64,000 bases of DNA, from positions 186,001-250,000 of the forward strand of contig NZ_OCMY01000001.1 in assembly GCF_900215435.1 (NCBI RefSeq). Direction: 5' to 3'. This document shows positions 47,822 to 62,103 of this stretch, in pieces. Source of the stretch: Candidatus Pantoea floridensis (GTDB taxonomy: Bacteria > Pseudomonadota > Gammaproteobacteria > Enterobacterales > Enterobacteriaceae). The notes beneath the pieces are model-generated. The model searched no databases and was not told the DNA's origin. It saw only the letters and a list, made by a program, of their open reading frames with translations. How positions within the stretch are numbered: position 1 is the first letter of the stretch; every line of letters begins with the position of its first letter. The position numbers and the translations under genes are program-made.

Positions 47822-49051
47822 CTACCCTTTCTTCTGCCCCGCCAGCTCAGCCAAACGCACAATCACTTCTACCGACTGCGCCATGACATTAAGCGAAGCG
47901 AACTCGTGCTTGCCGTGATAGTTATAGCCGCCGGTGAACAGGTTCGGGCATGGCAGACCTTTCCACGACAGTGCAGAGCCGTCAGTGCCGCCGCGAATCG
48001 GTTTGACGTTCGGTTCAATGCCGCAATCGCGCATTGCCTGGAGCGCTAACTCAATGATATGCGGATGCGGTTCAACCTTCTCGCGCATATTGCGATAGCT
48101 GTCGGTAATTTCCACTTTGACCGAACACTCGCTTTGCAACCCTTTGCTGACGCGCTGTCCGATCTCTTCCAGCAGCTGCTTGCGTTTGTCATAGCTATCC
48201 GCATCGAAATCACGAATCAGATACATTAGCTCGGCATGCTCAACCGTGCCTTTAATGGTATGCAAATGGAAAAAGCCTTCGTAGCCATCGGTATATTGCG
48301 GCTTCTCCTTTGGCGGTAGCTCCGCGTGGAAACGCATCGCCAGATCCAGCGCATTGACCATCACATTTTTAGCGCTGCCCGGATGCACATTATTACCGGT
48401 GATTTTCACCATCGCGGTCGCCGCGTTGAAGTTCTCGAACTCGAATTCTCCGAGATCGCTACCGTCAACGGTATAGGCCCAATCGGCGGCAAAACCTTCA
48501 ACATCGAAGTGCGAAGCACCGCGGCCGATCTCTTCATCAGGAGTAAACGCCACACGGATCGCGCCGTGCGGAATATCACTGTTCGCCAGGCGCGCCATCG
48601 CCGTCATGATCTCGGCGATGCCGGCTTTGTCATCCGCCCCAAGCAGGGTTTTACCGTCGGTGGTGATCAGCGTATGACCCACCAGTTTATGCAGGATTGG
48701 GAACATCACCGGCGACAGAACTTCATCGCCGATGCCTAAAGCAATGTCGCCACCGCGATAGTTTTCAATAATCTGTGGATTAACGTTTTTGGCTGTGAAA
48801 TCCGGTGAGGTATCCATATGCGAAATAAAGCCGATCACCGGGGTAGCCCAGTCGACGTTGGCCGGCAGCGTGCCCATGACGCAGCAGTGGTCACTCAATG
48901 AAACATCAACAAATCCAAGTGCAATCAGCTCTTCCTGTAATTGACGTGCCAGGATCCACTGCCCTTCACTGCTGGGCACCTGACGCGCCTGAGGTTTTGA
49001 CTGAGTTTCTACTGCCACATAACTGAGAAAACGCTCAAGTAATTGATCCAT
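47822..49051 (-). CDS. pepT: Peptidase T, tripeptide aminopeptidase
   Basis: A 409-aa zinc metallopeptidase of family M20 that cleaves the N-terminal residue of tripeptides. Metal ligands are in [49 protein letters not shown] and the C-terminal [16 protein letters not shown]. The start has AGAGGGATGA upstream. It is divergent from potABCD, as in E. coli. In Salmonella pepT is induced anaerobically by FNR. Confidence 0.97.
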   Translation of the reverse strand: MDQLLERFLSYVAVETQSKPQARQVPSSEGQWILARQLQEELIALGFVDVSLSDHCCVMGTLPANVDWATPVIGFISHMDTSPDFTAKNVNPQIIENYRGGDIALGIGDEVLSPVMFPILHKLVGHTLITTDGKTLLGADDKAGIAEIMTAMARLANSDIPHGAIRVAFTPDEEIGRGASHFDVEGFAADWAYTVDGSDLGEFEFENFNAATAMVKITGNNVHPGSAKNVMVNALDLAMRFHAELPPKEKPQYTDGYEGFFHLHTIKGTVEHAELMYLIRDFDADSYDKRKQLLEEIGQRVSKGLQSECSVKVEITDSYRNMREKVEPHPHIIELALQAMRDCGIEPNVKPIRGGTDGSALSWKGLPCPNLFTGGYNYHGKHEFASLNVMAQSVEVIVRLAELAGQKKG

Positions 49052-49350
49052 TTGTCATCCCTCTAAAGAACCTGCATCATTATCATGGCGGCTTAACACC
49101 ACCATGTTGCGTCAAATCATTATCCTTCAGGTTAGCTCTCTCAACGTCTTTTGCGCTGAAAATTTGCACACTGTCGCCTGTTCGACATATCCGATACGCA
49201 TACTCCGGCATTTTTCAGCGTTTTCAAGGTAAATCCGTGGCAAAACATGGCGCTGACGCATTTTTGCGGTATTATCGCGCCCTTCATCACGGCATGTCGT
49301 CTTCAGCGGCTATGCTGTAACCTGATTCACCATCAGACTGAGTGACTAAA
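49052..49350. promoter_or_regulatory. Divergent region between pepT and potA
   Basis: About 300 bp without a convincing ORF. TTGCGTCAAATCAT at 49107-49120, 56 bp upstream of pepT, matches seven of ten defined positions of the FNR consensus and is a weak candidate for the known anaerobic control of pepT. Promoters for potA must also lie here; GGTATTATCGC near 49268 has a -10-like TATTAT. Confidence 0.45.
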
Positions 49351-50463
49351 ATGACGCAAACACGCGATCTCGCGCTGGTTACGCTTTCTGGCATCAGTAA
49401 AGCTTTCGATGGCAAAACCATCATCTCTGACTTCAACCTGACCATCCGTCACGGCGAATTTATCACGCTGCTCGGCCCCTCCGGCTGCGGAAAAACCACC
49501 ATCTTGCGCCTGATAGCCGGGCTGGAAGAGGCCGACCACGGTCGCATCATCCTTGATGATAACGACATCACCGATTTGCCGGCTGAACATCGCCATATCA
49601 ACACCGTGTTTCAGAGCTATGCGCTGTTTCCACACATGTCGGTGTTTGAAAACGTGGCTTTTGGCCTGCGCATGCAGAAAACCCCGGCGGCCGAGATCAC
49701 CACACGCGTCAACGATGCGCTGGCGATGGTGCAGCTGGAGAGCTTTGCCGATCGCCGTCCGCATCAGCTCTCAGGCGGGCAGCAGCAGCGCGTGGCGATT
49801 GCGCGCGCGGTGGTCAACCGCCCGAAAGTGCTGCTGCTGGACGAGTCGCTCTCAGCGCTGGATTATAAGTTGCGTCGTCAGATGCAAAATGAGCTGAAAG
49901 CGCTGCAGCGCAAGCTCGGCATCACGTTTGTTTTCGTTACCCACGATCAGGAAGAAGCGCTGACCATGTCAGATCGTATCGTGGTGATGCGCGATGGCCG
50001 CATTGAACAGGACGGCACGCCGCGCGAAATCTATGAAGAACCGGCGAACCTGTTTGTCGCGCGCTTTATCGGCGAGATTAACGTGTTCGATGCCGAGGTG
50101 CTCAACAGCGATAATGCCCCCAGCATCCGCGCGCGGGTTGAAGGCCGGGAATGTGACCTCCACTGTGATTTTGCGGTGAAGCTCGGCGATCGGCTGCATG
50201 TCCTGCTGCGCCCGGAAGATCTGCGCGTGAAGGAGATCGATCACGACAGCCGCAGCGACAATCTGATTGGTTACGTGCGTGAACGCAACTATAAAGGCAT
50301 GACGCTGGAATCCACCGTTGAGCTGGAGAACGGTAAGCTGCTTACGGTGAGCGAATTTTTCAACGAAGACGATCCCGATTTTGACCATTCGCTGAACCAG
50401 AAAATGGCCGTCAGCTGGGTGCCGAACTGGGAGGTGGTGCTGCCGTATGAAACGGATGCGTAA
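49351..50463 (+). CDS. potA: Spermidine/putrescine ABC transporter ATPase PotA
   Basis: A 370-aa ATPase energising polyamine import. Walker A is [12 protein letters not shown], the Q-loop is [15 protein letters not shown], signature [16 protein letters not shown], Walker [13 protein letters not shown] and the H-loop [12 protein letters not shown]. The C-terminal TOBE domain ([25 protein letters not shown]) is where regulation and spermidine inhibition act in E. coli. ATG 49351 is chosen over the in-frame GTG 9 bp upstream. It overlaps potB by 17 bp. Confidence 0.97.
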   Translation: MTQTRDLALVTLSGISKAFDGKTIISDFNLTIRHGEFITLLGPSGCGKTTILRLIAGLEEADHGRIILDDNDITDLPAEHRHINTVFQSYALFPHMSVFENVAFGLRMQKTPAAEITTRVNDALAMVQLESFADRRPHQLSGGQQQRVAIARAVVNRPKVLLLDESLSALDYKLRRQMQNELKALQRKLGITFVFVTHDQEEALTMSDRIVVMRDGRIEQDGTPREIYEEPANLFVARFIGEINVFDAEVLNSDNAPSIRARVEGRECDLHCDFAVKLGDRLHVLLRPEDLRVKEIDHDSRSDNLIGYVRERNYKGMTLESTVELENGKLLTVSEFFNEDDPDFDHSLNQKMAVSWVPNWEVVLPYETDA

Positions 50464-51307
50464 TCGTCTACAAAAAGTGATTGTCGCCCTGATCGTCAGC
50501 TGGCTGACGCTATTTGTGCTGCTGCCCAACCTGATGATTTTCGTCACCAGCTTCCTGACGCGCGACGATGCGCATTTTGTCAGCATGGCCTTTACCCTCA
50601 ATAACTACACGCGCCTGCTCGATCCACTCTACGCCGATGTGTTATTGCACTCGCTGAACATGGCATTTATCGCCACGCTGTGCTGCCTGCTGCTCGGTTA
50701 TCCGTTCGCCTGGTGCCTGACCAAATTGCCGGCACGAATGCGTGCGCTAATGCTGTTCCTGCTGATTGTCCCGTTCTGGACCAACTCGCTGATCCGCATT
50801 TACGGCCTGAAAATTTTTCTCAGCACACGCGGCTGGCTGAATGCGTTTTTACTGTGGATCGGCGTGATCGATAAACCCTTCCGCATTATGTACACCTCAG
50901 AAGCGGTCATCCTCGGGCTGATTTACATCCTGCTGCCGTTTATGGTGCTGCCGCTCTATTCCAGCCTCGAGAAGCTGGACAAATCCTGCCTCGAAGCCGC
51001 ACGTGACCTCGGTGCCAACAAGCTGAAAACGTTCCTGCGCATTATTTTGCCACTCACCATGCCGGGGATTGTCGCCGGTTGCCTGCTGGTGTTTATCCCG
51101 GCGATGGGGCTGTTCTTCGTCTCCGATTTAATGGGCGGCGCGAAAAACCTGTTGATTGGTAACGTCATAAAAAGCCAGTTCCTCAACATCCGCGATTGGC
51201 CGTTTGGCGCGGCCACCAGCATCGTGATGACGCTGTTAATGGGTTTAATGCTGCTGGCCTACTGGCGCGCGGCACGTATGCTAAACAGCAAGGTGGATCT
51301 GCAATGA
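50447..51307 (+). CDS. potB: Spermidine/putrescine ABC transporter permease PotB
   Basis: A 286-aa permease with six membrane segments. The cytoplasmic coupling loop is [21 protein letters not shown], the EAA motif of binding-protein-dependent permeases. [20 protein letters not shown] is highly typical of PotB. The start lies within the end of potA; ATG 50456 three codons on is an alternative. Its stop overlaps the potC start as ATGA. Confidence 0.96.
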   Translation: MKRMRNRLQKVIVALIVSWLTLFVLLPNLMIFVTSFLTRDDAHFVSMAFTLNNYTRLLDPLYADVLLHSLNMAFIATLCCLLLGYPFAWCLTKLPARMRALMLFLLIVPFWTNSLIRIYGLKIFLSTRGWLNAFLLWIGVIDKPFRIMYTSEAVILGLIYILLPFMVLPLYSSLEKLDKSCLEAARDLGANKLKTFLRIILPLTMPGIVAGCLLVFIPAMGLFFVSDLMGGAKNLLIGNVIKSQFLNIRDWPFGAATSIVMTLLMGLMLLAYWRAARMLNSKVDLQ

Positions 51308-52077
51308 TGGCGCGCTGGCTTCGCGGCGGCTTCATGGCCATGATTTACGCCTGGTTTTACATCCCGATCATTATTCTGATCGTCAACTCCTTTAACAGCT
51401 CGCGGTTTGGCATCAACTGGCAGGGCTTCAGCACTCAGTGGTATCGCCTGTTGATGAATAACGACAGCCTGATTCAGGCCGCACAGCACTCCTTACTGAT
51501 GGGCGTGCTGTCGGCCAGCTGCGCAACCATCATTGGCTCGCTAACCGCTGTTGCACTCTATCGTTATCGCTTCCGCGGTAAACCGTTCGTCAGCGGCATG
51601 CTGTTTGTGGTGATGATGTCGCCCGATATCGTGATGGCGATTTCCCTGCTGGTGCTGTTTATGCTGTTGGGCATTTCGCTTGGTTTCTGGTCGCTGCTGT
51701 TCTCACACATCACCTTTTGTCTACCGTTTGTGGTGATCACCGTCTATTCGCGCCTGAAAGGTTTTGATGTGCGTATGCTGGAGGCGGCAAAAGATCTCGG
51801 CGCCAGCGAAGTCACTATCTTGCGCAAAATTTTGCTGCCGCTGGCGCTGCCTGCGGTCGCGGCGGGTTGGCTCCTCAGCTTTACGCTGTCGATGGACGAT
51901 GTAGTGGTCTCCTCGTTCGTCACCGGCCCGAGTTTTGAAATCTTACCGCTAAAAATCTATTCGATGGTCAAAGTTGGCGTGTCACCGGAAGTGAACGCGC
52001 TGGCGACAATTTTGCTGCTGCTGTCGCTACTGTTGGTGGCGCTCAGTCAGCTGTTGCTCCGTGATAAAACTAAATAG
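51304..52077 (+). CDS. potC: Spermidine/putrescine ABC transporter permease PotC
   Basis: A 257-aa permease with six membrane segments and EAA loop LEAAKDLGASEVTILRKILL. The segment SMDDVVVSSFVTGPSFEILP is the PotC hallmark. The start ATGATGG overlaps the potB stop by 4 bp, implying coupled translation. Length near E. coli PotC (264 aa). Confidence 0.96.
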   Translation: MMARWLRGGFMAMIYAWFYIPIIILIVNSFNSSRFGINWQGFSTQWYRLLMNNDSLIQAAQHSLLMGVLSASCATIIGSLTAVALYRYRFRGKPFVSGMLFVVMMSPDIVMAISLLVLFMLLGISLGFWSLLFSHITFCLPFVVITVYSRLKGFDVRMLEAAKDLGASEVTILRKILLPLALPAVAAGWLLSFTLSMDDVVVSSFVTGPSFEILPLKIYSMVKVGVSPEVNALATILLLLSLLLVALSQLLLRDKTK

Positions 52078-52087
52078 AGGATTATCC

Positions 52088-53131
52088 ATGAAAAAGTGGT
52101 CTCACTGGCTAGCGGCTGGGGCGCTGGCACTGGGCATGCAGGGCGCGCAGGCAGATGACAGTAAAACGCTCTACTTCTATAACTGGACGGAATACGTTCC
52201 GCCGGGACTGCTGGAGCAGTTCACTAAAGAGACCGGCATCAAGGTGATTTACTCCACCTACGAATCCAATGAGAGCATGTACGCCAAGCTGAAAACCTGG
52301 AAAGATGGCGCCTATGATTTGGTGGTGCCTTCGACGTACTTCGTCGCCAAAATGCGTAATGAGGGGATGCTGCAGAAGATTGATAAATCTCAGCTCAGCA
52401 ACTTTAAGAATCTCGATCCTAACCTGCTCAACAAACCGTTCGATCCCAACAATGATTACTCAATCCCCTATATCTGGGGCGCGACGGCAATTGGTGTGAA
52501 TACTGATGAGATCGATGCCAAAAGCATTACGCGCTGGGCCGATTTGTGGAAGCCGGAGTACAAGCAGAGCCTGCTGCTGACCGACGATGCACGTGAAGTG
52601 TTCCAGATGGCACTACGCAAGTTGGGCTACTCCGGTAATACACGCGATCCTCAACAGATCGAAGCCGCCTATGAAGAGTTGAAAAAGCTGATGCCGAACG
52701 TGCTGGCCTTCAACTCCGATAATCCGGGCAATCCGTTTATGGAAGGCGAAGTGAATGTGGGCATGATCTGGAACGGATCAGCCTACGTTGCGCGCCAGGC
52801 CGGCACGCCGCTACAGATTATCTGGCCGCAGGAAGGGGGCATTTTCTGGATGGATAATCTGGCGATTCCGGCCAATGCGAAAAACCGCGCAGGTGCGCTG
52901 AAACTGATTAACTTCCTGCTGCGTCCGGAAGTGGCAGCGCAGGTGGCTGAAACCATTGGTTATCCAACGCCAAACCTGGCGGCGAAGAAGCTACTGCCGC
53001 AGGAAGTGGCGAACGATCCTTCGCTCTATCCTTCTGAGGCGGTGATCAAGAACGGCGAGTGGCAGAACGATGTGGGTGATGCCAGCGTGCAGTATGAGAC
53101 GCTGTTCCAGAAGCTGAAGGCGGGCCGTTAA
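52088..53131 (+). CDS. potD: Spermidine/putrescine periplasmic binding protein PotD
   Basis: A 347-aa periplasmic protein that captures polyamines, with spermidine preferred in E. coli. The signal peptide is MKKWSHWLAAGALALGM then QGAQA, cleaved before DDS. The mature start LYFYNWTEYVPPGLLEQF and the segments VPSTYFVAKM, SIPYIWGATAIGVN and EGGIFWMDNLAIP carry the acidic and aromatic residues that clamp the ligand. AGAGGATTATCC precedes the ATG. A compound repeat follows. Confidence 0.97.
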   Translation: MKKWSHWLAAGALALGMQGAQADDSKTLYFYNWTEYVPPGLLEQFTKETGIKVIYSTYESNESMYAKLKTWKDGAYDLVVPSTYFVAKMRNEGMLQKIDKSQLSNFKNLDPNLLNKPFDPNNDYSIPYIWGATAIGVNTDEIDAKSITRWADLWKPEYKQSLLLTDDAREVFQMALRKLGYSGNTRDPQQIEAAYEELKKLMPNVLAFNSDNPGNPFMEGEVNVGMIWNGSAYVARQAGTPLQIIWPQEGGIFWMDNLAIPANAKNRAGALKLINFLLRPEVAAQVAETIGYPTPNLAAKKLLPQEVANDPSLYPSEAVIKNGEWQNDVGDASVQYETLFQKLKAGR

Positions 53132-53143
53132 TTCTCTGCGTGA

Positions 53144-53229
53144 TTCCCCTCACCCTGCCCTCTCCCGCAAGCGGGAGAGGGTTCCGTTTAGCCCCTTCTC
53201 CCTCTGGGAGAAGGTTGGGATGAGGGGAA
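53144..53229. repeat. Compound repeat with outer stem and two hairpins
   Basis: Outer arms TTCCCCTCA (53144-53152) and TGAGGGGAA (53221-53229) enclose two hairpins, CTCTCCCGCAAGCGGGAGAG (53160-53179) and CCTTCTCCC/GGGAGAAGG (53194-53202 with 53206-53214). The predicted shape is a cloverleaf-like fold. I recall sequences of this kind as widespread interspersed repeats in proteobacteria. It fills the potD-cobB gap. Confidence 0.8.
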
Positions 53230-53241
53230 ATTGCACCTAAA

Positions 53242-54075
53242 TTACTTATACAACCCACGCAAAAACGTGTGCACAAACTCCGGTACCACTTCGCTCGCTA
53301 ATCCATATTTACTCTCAGCAAACTCGTTGCCGACCTGACTGGGTTCCAGATTTAGCTCCACGGTGTGCGCGCCCTGCAGCTTCGCCTCATGGACAAAACC
53401 GGCGGCGGGATAAACGTGGCCTGAGGTGCCAATCGCGATAAACAGGTTTGCCCGTTCAATCGCCTGATAAATCTCTTCCATCCCCAGCGGCATTTCACCG
53501 AACCACACCACATGCGGACGCAGCATCGCCGGGAACTGGCAGCAGGTGCAGCGATCGTCCGGGGTGAGATCTCCCGTCCAGTCGAGCACCTGTCCACTGT
53601 GCACGCAGCGCACTTTCAGCAGTTCGCCATGCATATGCAGCACGCGCTGGCTGCCCGCACGCTCGTGCAGATTGTCGATATTCTGCGTCACCAGCAGGAA
53701 GTTATCGCCCAGCACCTGTTCCAGCTCCGCCAGGGCTTTGTGTGCGGCATTCGGCTGAATTTCCGACTGCTGCAGCTGGCGGCGGCGCGCATTATAGAAT
53801 GCCTGCACCAGCGCCGGGTCGCGCTGAAAACCCTCCGGCGTGGCAACATCCTCGACGCGATGCTCTTCCCACAGGCCATCAGCCGCACGGAAGGTACGAA
53901 TGCCGGACTCAGCGGAAATACCTGCGCCGGTAAGCACCACCACGCGCGGTTGCGGATGCGCGGCGAGTTCAGCTTTGCGATCGCGCTCGAAGATGCGCTG
54001 ACGAAAGCGCTGATGCACTTTGCGGCGGTTTTTTTTGTCGCGGGCGAGTCGTAGGCGGCGGCGCGGTATGCGCAT
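53242..54075 (-). CDS. cobB: NAD+-dependent protein deacylase CobB (sirtuin)
   Basis: A 277-aa sirtuin that removes acetyl and succinyl groups from lysines, for example on acetyl-CoA synthetase. A basic N-terminal extension ([20 protein letters not shown]) matches the long E. coli form. NAD binding: [20 protein letters not shown] and [12 protein letters not shown]. The catalytic histidine is in [12 protein letters not shown]. The Zn site uses Cys in VRCVHSG and CTCCQFP, slightly rearranged as in E. coli. The Y-x-x-R desuccinylase motif appears in YNARRRQL. The start has AGGAG upstream. Confidence 0.96.
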   Translation of the reverse strand: MRIPRRRLRLARDKKNRRKVHQRFRQRIFERDRKAELAAHPQPRVVVLTGAGISAESGIRTFRAADGLWEEHRVEDVATPEGFQRDPALVQAFYNARRRQLQQSEIQPNAAHKALAELEQVLGDNFLLVTQNIDNLHERAGSQRVLHMHGELLKVRCVHSGQVLDWTGDLTPDDRCTCCQFPAMLRPHVVWFGEMPLGMEEIYQAIERANLFIAIGTSGHVYPAAGFVHEAKLQGAHTVELNLEPSQVGNEFAESKYGLASEVVPEFVHTFLRGLYK

Positions 54076-54188
54076 AAAAGCTCCTTAATCTGCGGCGTTG
54101 ATCGCCGCGCTTCGGGTATTTTTCGGGCTAATCTGCCCGATAATAGCGGCTGCGTATGACGGCTGCATGCGGCAGACGCTGAAAATGT

Positions 54189-54212
54189 GCGCAGCCGCTA
54201 AAGCGGCTGCGC
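54189..54212 (-). terminator. Hairpin after lolE
   Basis: GCGCAGCCGCT (54189-54199) pairs perfectly with AGCGGCTGCGC (54202-54212), a stem of 11 bp with a 2-nt spacer. On the minus strand TTTT follows shortly. It lies 7 bp beyond the lolE stop and probably ends the lolCDE transcript. Confidence 0.7.
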
Positions 54213-54219
54213 GATGACG

Positions 54220-55464
54220 TTACTGGCCGCTGAGCACGCGGGCCGGATCGATACGGCTGGCGCGCCGTGCCGGATACCAGCTGGCAATCAAACTCAGCAC
54301 AATCGCAGTGCCCAATACCGAAATCACATCAATCCAGTGCAGCTCGGACGGCAGGAAATCGATAAAGTAGATATCGCCCGCCAGCAGCTGATGCCCGGTA
54401 ATGTGCTCAAACGCGCGCATCACCGGTGTGAGATTGAGTGCCACCAGCACGCCAACCACTACGCCGCTGACGCTGCCAAGCAGACCCGCCAGCAAACCGT
54501 ACCAGATAAAGATGGCGCGAATCAGGCCATCTTTAGCGCCCAGCGTGCGCAGCACGGCGATGTCGCTGCTTTTATCTTTTACCGCCATCACCAGCGTTGA
54601 GACGATGTTGAAGCACGCCACACCAATCACTAGCACCATGGCTAAATACATAATGGCGCGAATCATCTGGATGTCACGGTACATATAGCCGTAAGTCCCA
54701 ATCCAGCTCTTGATATAGACGTACGAATGCGTCACTTCACCGGCGTCGCGCACCAGCTTTTGCGCCTGGAACGGGTCATTCATCTTCAGCGCGATACCGC
54801 TGACGCTGTCGCCCATATCCAGATATTTCTGCGCATCGGCCAGCGGCACCAGCGCCAGGCTGTGATCCAGCATACCGCTGAGCTGCAGCACGCCGCTAAC
54901 CTGCAGGCGAATACGTTTCGGCTGCAGCAGCTTATTGTCGCCATCGTTATTGGGGATCATGATGGTGATCCAATCGCCCTGTTTGACGTTAAGCGATTTA
55001 GCAATACCGCCACCGAGAATGATTTGCTGTTTACCGGCCGCAAACTGTGACCACGCATCGCCGGCGACGAAGCTCGGCAAGGCGCTCAGCCGTGACTCCT
55101 GCTGCGGATCGACGCCTTTCACCTGCAGCGCCTGCAGCTTCGCACCGCTCTCAATCAGCCCGGTAAAATTAATATACGGCGCCGCAGCAGAAATGCCCGA
55201 GACCTGTTCAATGGGCGCAATCATCGGCTGCCAGTTGCGGAACGGCTGATTAACCGGTTCGATTTCACCGTGCGGCACCACCGCCAAAATGCGGTTGTTT
55301 AACTCTCGCTCGAAACCGTTCATCGCGCTCAGGCCGATGATCAGCACCGCCACGCCCAGCGCAATGCCGATGGTAGAGATGATGGAGATCAGCGAGACCA
55401 TGCCACCACGCCGCCGACCGCGGCTAAAACGCAGCCCGAGCAGCAGGGATAAGGATGAACCCAT
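54220..55464 (-). CDS. lolE: Lipoprotein-releasing permease LolE
   Basis: A 414-aa inner-membrane subunit of LolCDE, which extracts outer-membrane lipoproteins from the inner membrane. The first helix region is [20 protein letters not shown] followed by [20 protein letters not shown] large periplasmic domain of about 200 residues and a C-terminal FtsX domain with three helices follow ([38 protein letters not shown]). Its ATG shares a base with the lolD stop (TGATG). Confidence 0.95.
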   Translation of the reverse strand: MGSSLSLLLGLRFSRGRRRGGMVSLISIISTIGIALGVAVLIIGLSAMNGFERELNNRILAVVPHGEIEPVNQPFRNWQPMIAPIEQVSGISAAAPYINFTGLIESGAKLQALQVKGVDPQQESRLSALPSFVAGDAWSQFAAGKQQIILGGGIAKSLNVKQGDWITIMIPNNDGDNKLLQPKRIRLQVSGVLQLSGMLDHSLALVPLADAQKYLDMGDSVSGIALKMNDPFQAQKLVRDAGEVTHSYVYIKSWIGTYGYMYRDIQMIRAIMYLAMVLVIGVACFNIVSTLVMAVKDKSSDIAVLRTLGAKDGLIRAIFIWYGLLAGLLGSVSGVVVGVLVALNLTPVMRAFEHITGHQLLAGDIYFIDFLPSELHWIDVISVLGTAIVLSLIASWYPARRASRIDPARVLSGQ

Positions 55465-56165
55465 CAGATCACTCCCAGCGTCAGTTGGTCGCTCAGCTCG
55501 CCGTCGCGCATCTCCATTTGGCGGCTCAGGCGTTTCGCCAGCTGCAGATCGTGCGTCACCACCAGGAAGGCGGTGCCCTGCTTCACGTTCAACTCCCCCA
55601 GCAGTTCAAAGATAGCGTCGGCGTTGCGTGCATCAAGGTTACCGGTGGGTTCATCAGCCATCACCAAACGCGGACGGTTCACCAGCGCGCGGGCAATCGC
55701 CACGCGCTGACGTTCACCGCCCGATAGCTCAGAAGGCCGATGTGCGGCACGTTTATCCAGCCCTACCGCCGCCAGCATTTCACGCGCGCGGGATTCTGCT
55801 TCTGCCTTGCCGATTTTGCCAATCAGCAGCGGCATCGCCACGTTCTCCAGTGCGCTAAAGTCCGGCAGCAAGTGGTGGAACTGATAGATAAAGCCCAGCT
55901 CGCGGTTGCGCAGCTCTGCTTTGGCAGCGGATGACATCGCATTCAGCGATTTACCATCGAAAATCACATCGCCCGAGGTGGGTGCATCCAGGCCGCCCAA
56001 CAGGTGCAGCAAGGTACTTTTACCCGAACCTGAGCTGCCGACAATCGCCGTCAGTTCACCCGGCTGCAGGCTGAAAGCCACATTGCGCAGCACATCGGTC
56101 TGCACGCTGCCTTCCTGATAGCGTTTGCACAGGTCACGACACTGCAACAAAGGAGTATTACTCAT
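55464..56165 (-). CDS. lolD: Lipoprotein-releasing ATPase LolD
   Basis: A 233-aa ATPase. Walker [16 protein letters not shown], the LolD-typical [21 protein letters not shown], signature [15 protein letters not shown], Walker [16 protein letters not shown] 56165 ([19 protein letters not shown]) aligns with E. coli LolD; a longer in-frame start inside lolC is not needed. It overlaps the lolC end by 8 bp. Confidence 0.96.
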   Translation of the reverse strand: MSNTPLLQCRDLCKRYQEGSVQTDVLRNVAFSLQPGELTAIVGSSGSGKSTLLHLLGGLDAPTSGDVIFDGKSLNAMSSAAKAELRNRELGFIYQFHHLLPDFSALENVAMPLLIGKIGKAEAESRAREMLAAVGLDKRAAHRPSELSGGERQRVAIARALVNRPRLVMADEPTGNLDARNADAIFELLGELNVKQGTAFLVVTHDLQLAKRLSRQMEMRDGELSDQLTLGVI

Positions 56166-57357
56166 AACGTAAAGCCTCAGCGGGTTGAACGGCGGCAGCG
56201 CGCCACGACGGATAAAGGGTAGAAAGCAGCGCAACGGCCATGGAAACCAGCGCAATGGTGATCACCTGCAACACGTTGATGTCGACCGGCAGCGCCGCGC
56301 CATCCAGGAACAGGCCGATCACCGGCATCAAATTATTCAGCTGGCTGGCCAGCAGCACGCCGAGCCCAGTGCCGAGCAGCGCGCCGATAATTCCGGCGCT
56401 GGCGCCCTGCACCATAAATACCGCCACAATCTGACGGCGAGTTAAGCCCAACGTTTGTAAAATCGCCACTTCGCCCTGCTTCTCCATAATCAGCAGGCCC
56501 AGCGACGTAATGATGTTAAAAGCCGCCACCGCGATGATCAGGCTCAGCAGCAGCCCCATCATGTTTTTCTCCATGCGCACCGCCTGGAATAGATCGCCTT
56601 TGCGCTCGCGCCAGTCTTTCCACGTCAGACTTTCTGGCAGCTTTTGCTGGCTTAGCGCATCGACGTTCAGCGGCTTATCCAGCCACAAACGCCAGCCGGT
56701 GACGTTGCCAAGCGGATAGCGCATTATGCGTGATGCATCCTGCTGATTGACCAATATCTGATAGCCGTCGACTTCGCTGTTCGCCGCGTAGGTGCCCGCT
56801 ACGGTGAAAATACGCTGGCTCGGCAAGCGACCGACTGGCGTAAACTGGCTGACGGAAGGCACCATCAAACGCAGCTGGTCGCCACGCTTCACGCCAAGCT
56901 GCGCTGCCAGCTGTTCACCGAGGATGACGTTATACTGTCCGGGTTGCAGCACGCTTTGCTGAGTGTTGACGAGGAACGGCGTCAACGGATCCTGTTCATC
57001 AGGATTGATACCCAGCATCACGCCCACCGAGACGTTACGTGCGCTCTGCAATACCACATCCGCCGTCGTGAGCGGCGCCAGGCGCGTTACGCCTTGCAGC
57101 TTGAGATCCTGTGCCGTTAGCTGTTGCGGGTTGATACTGCCTTTCTCGCTGGTGACCAGCGCCTGCGGCATCAGGCCAAGAATGTTGCCTTCCAGCTCGC
57201 GCTCAAAACCGTTCATCACCGATAGTACGGTAACCAACGCTAGCACGCCGAGCGTAATACCAATGGTAGAGAGCCAGGAGACGAAGCGACCAAAGCGGTC
57301 TGAGGCACGTCCACGCATGTAGCGTAAACCGATGAATAACGCGACTGGTTGATACAT
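56158..57357 (-). CDS. lolC: Lipoprotein-releasing permease LolC
   Basis: A 399-aa subunit that recruits the chaperone LolA through its periplasmic domain. Like LolE it has four membrane helices, here [20 protein letters not shown] near the start and three in the C-terminal FtsX domain ([39 protein letters not shown]). LolC and LolE are alike but each is unmistakable by order and by the LolC lead [18 protein letters not shown]. First gene of lolCDE. Confidence 0.95.
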   Translation of the reverse strand: MYQPVALFIGLRYMRGRASDRFGRFVSWLSTIGITLGVLALVTVLSVMNGFERELEGNILGLMPQALVTSEKGSINPQQLTAQDLKLQGVTRLAPLTTADVVLQSARNVSVGVMLGINPDEQDPLTPFLVNTQQSVLQPGQYNVILGEQLAAQLGVKRGDQLRLMVPSVSQFTPVGRLPSQRIFTVAGTYAANSEVDGYQILVNQQDASRIMRYPLGNVTGWRLWLDKPLNVDALSQQKLPESLTWKDWRERKGDLFQAVRMEKNMMGLLLSLIIAVAAFNIITSLGLLIMEKQGEVAILQTLGLTRRQIVAVFMVQGASAGIIGALLGTGLGVLLASQLNNLMPVIGLFLDGAALPVDINVLQVITIALVSMAVALLSTLYPSWRAAAVQPAEALRYE

Positions 57358-57616
57358 GAGATCCGTCTTGGCAGTTGCCTGAAAATAAGTAGTGGGATGA
57401 TAAAGGAGGCGTCTGTTTTATGAAACCTCTAACCCTCTGAGTATCCGGCAAAGTTGTGTCAAAAACCGTCCCAGCAGGGGCTATGCATAAAATTGCGACA
57501 AATTAATGATGTTATTTGTACATTTATTGCCCATGGGCTGGCGTAGACTTAGTGATGAAGCAGTAGATTAAGCACCGATTGTACCGATGTAAGCGCACAG
57601 CGCGGGAGTACAGACT

Positions 57617-57826
57617 ATGTTGAAATTTCCTAAAGGCAGCATCGTTAAACATAAATCGGGCGAGATCAGAGGGGAGATTGTGAACGTTTTTGAACAGGGC
57701 GATTCACCCACTGGCTATTACGTGAAATGGGATGACGGCAACCACAGCTATCATCTGGAAAAAGAGCTGTCATGGGCCAATGTCGATCGACCCCGGATGC
57801 ACTACACACAGCAATCGAGTAAGTGA
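57617..57826 (+). CDS. Small SH3-like protein, 69 aa, unknown function
   Basis: A beta-rich soluble protein: FPKGSIVKHKSGEIRGEIVN, TGYYVKWDDGNHSYHLEKEL. The pattern of an initial G-x-x-V followed by alternating strands and W-D-D-G-x resembles SH3-like small proteins that bind nucleic acid or proteins, but no family is recognised. GGGAG precedes the ATG by 8 bp. It stands between divergent lolC and mfd, separated from mfd by repeats. A homologue at this place is not present in E. coli as far as I recall. Confidence 0.65.
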   Translation: MLKFPKGSIVKHKSGEIRGEIVNVFEQGDSPTGYYVKWDDGNHSYHLEKELSWANVDRPRMHYTQQSSK

Positions 57827-57831
57827 TTTGT

Positions 57832-57915
57832 GGTCGCCATGAATGGCGACCCTACGTTATTTCACCATGAATGGCGACCCTCCGCGTTTTTGTAGGGTCG
57901 TCATTTATGGCGGCC
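57832..57915. repeat. Three tandem CGTAGGG-type palindromes upstream of mfd
   Basis: Copies lie at 57832-57856 (GGTCGCCATGAATGGCGACC then CTACG), 57861-57886 (partial: CACCATGAATGGCGACCCTC) and 57891-57915 (TGTAGGGTCGTCATTTATGG then CGGCC). They stand between the 69-aa gene and mfd, and so within or next to the mfd leader. Confidence 0.85.
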
Positions 57916-58004
57916 ACGCAGAAACTCAGAAACGACAGATGATCCGCAGGGCGGATTATGGAATGATGACGCCCTGTAATCCAAGGAGAGAATGTCGAGA
58001 CCCC

Positions 58005-61448
<3,444 letters not shown>

Positions 61449-61451
61449 TGT

Positions 61452-61477
61452 CGTAGGGGCGCCATTTATGGCGCCCC
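61452..61477. repeat. Palindromic repeat after mfd
   Basis: CGTAGGGGCGCCATTTATGG followed by CGCCCC is a further copy of the CGTAGGG family, here with 8-bp GC-rich arms. It lies 4 bp after the mfd stop. Confidence 0.85.
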
Positions 61478-61504
61478 CCGGCAATCCGCAATAGATCCAA
61501 TAAT

Positions 61505-61526
61505 AAAAGCGCCTTTCGGCGCTTTT
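61505..61526. terminator. Bidirectional terminator between mfd and ycfJ
   Basis: AAAAGCGCC (61505-61513) pairs with GGCGCTTTT (61518-61526) around TTTC, with A and T runs on both sides. It serves both convergent genes. Confidence 0.92.
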
Positions 61527-61560
61527 ATTATTACCGCTGCTGTGATGTATCTTTGCCCAA

Positions 61561-62103
61561 TTAGGCCTGATTCGAATTCAGGATCAGCTGACCGTTACGG
61601 TCGAGCGGAATGCGGGTGCCAGGGTCATTTTCCATGCGGATTTTGCCCTGCTGGTCGCCTATTTTATAGGTCACGTCATAACCCAGCATTTTTTCCTGTT
61701 TATCGTATACCGTTTTGCAACGCTGCTCGTTGGTGGTGTAGGTATCGCGATCCTGCAACGCACCTTGCACCTGATTACCGCCGTAACCACCGGCCAGCGC
61801 ACCCGCTACCGTCGCCACATCACGACCGCGTCCACCACCAAACTGATGGCCTAACACGCCGCCTGCGACCGCACCCAGTACCGAACCTGCAATGCGGTTC
61901 TCATCCTGCACGGCTCGACGATGCGTGAGCGTCACGTTGCGGCACTCTTGTCGCGGCTGCTTGATGCTCTCTTTAATCGGCGTCGCCGACAAAACTTGTG
62001 CGTATTGCGGACCACGGTCGAAGACATCCATGCTGGCGACTGCGGCAACACCTAACGCTGCTGCTACGCCGATACCGATACCCGCTAACATTGATTTATT
62101 CAC
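61561..62103 (-). CDS. ycfJ: Glycine-zipper envelope protein YcfJ
   Basis: A 180-aa protein matching E. coli YcfJ (179 aa). The N-terminal hydrophobic segment MLAGIGIGVAAALGVAAVAS acts as signal or anchor. A glycine-zipper domain (GSVLGAVAGGVLGHQFGGGR) follows, then YTTNEQRCKTVYDKQEKMLGY and a beta-rich end. The start is GTG 62103 (MNKSMLAGIG), with AGGAGG about 9 bp upstream; the frame is open further up, but alignment favours GTG. Function unknown; an outer-membrane-integrity role is suspected for such proteins. Unlike E. coli, bhsA and ldtC do not lie between it and mfd. Confidence 0.93.
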   Translation of the reverse strand: MNKSMLAGIGIGVAAALGVAAVASMDVFDRGPQYAQVLSATPIKESIKQPRQECRNVTLTHRRAVQDENRIAGSVLGAVAGGVLGHQFGGGRGRDVATVAGALAGGYGGNQVQGALQDRDTYTTNEQRCKTVYDKQEKMLGYDVTYKIGDQQGKIRMENDPGTRIPLDRNGQLILNSNQA

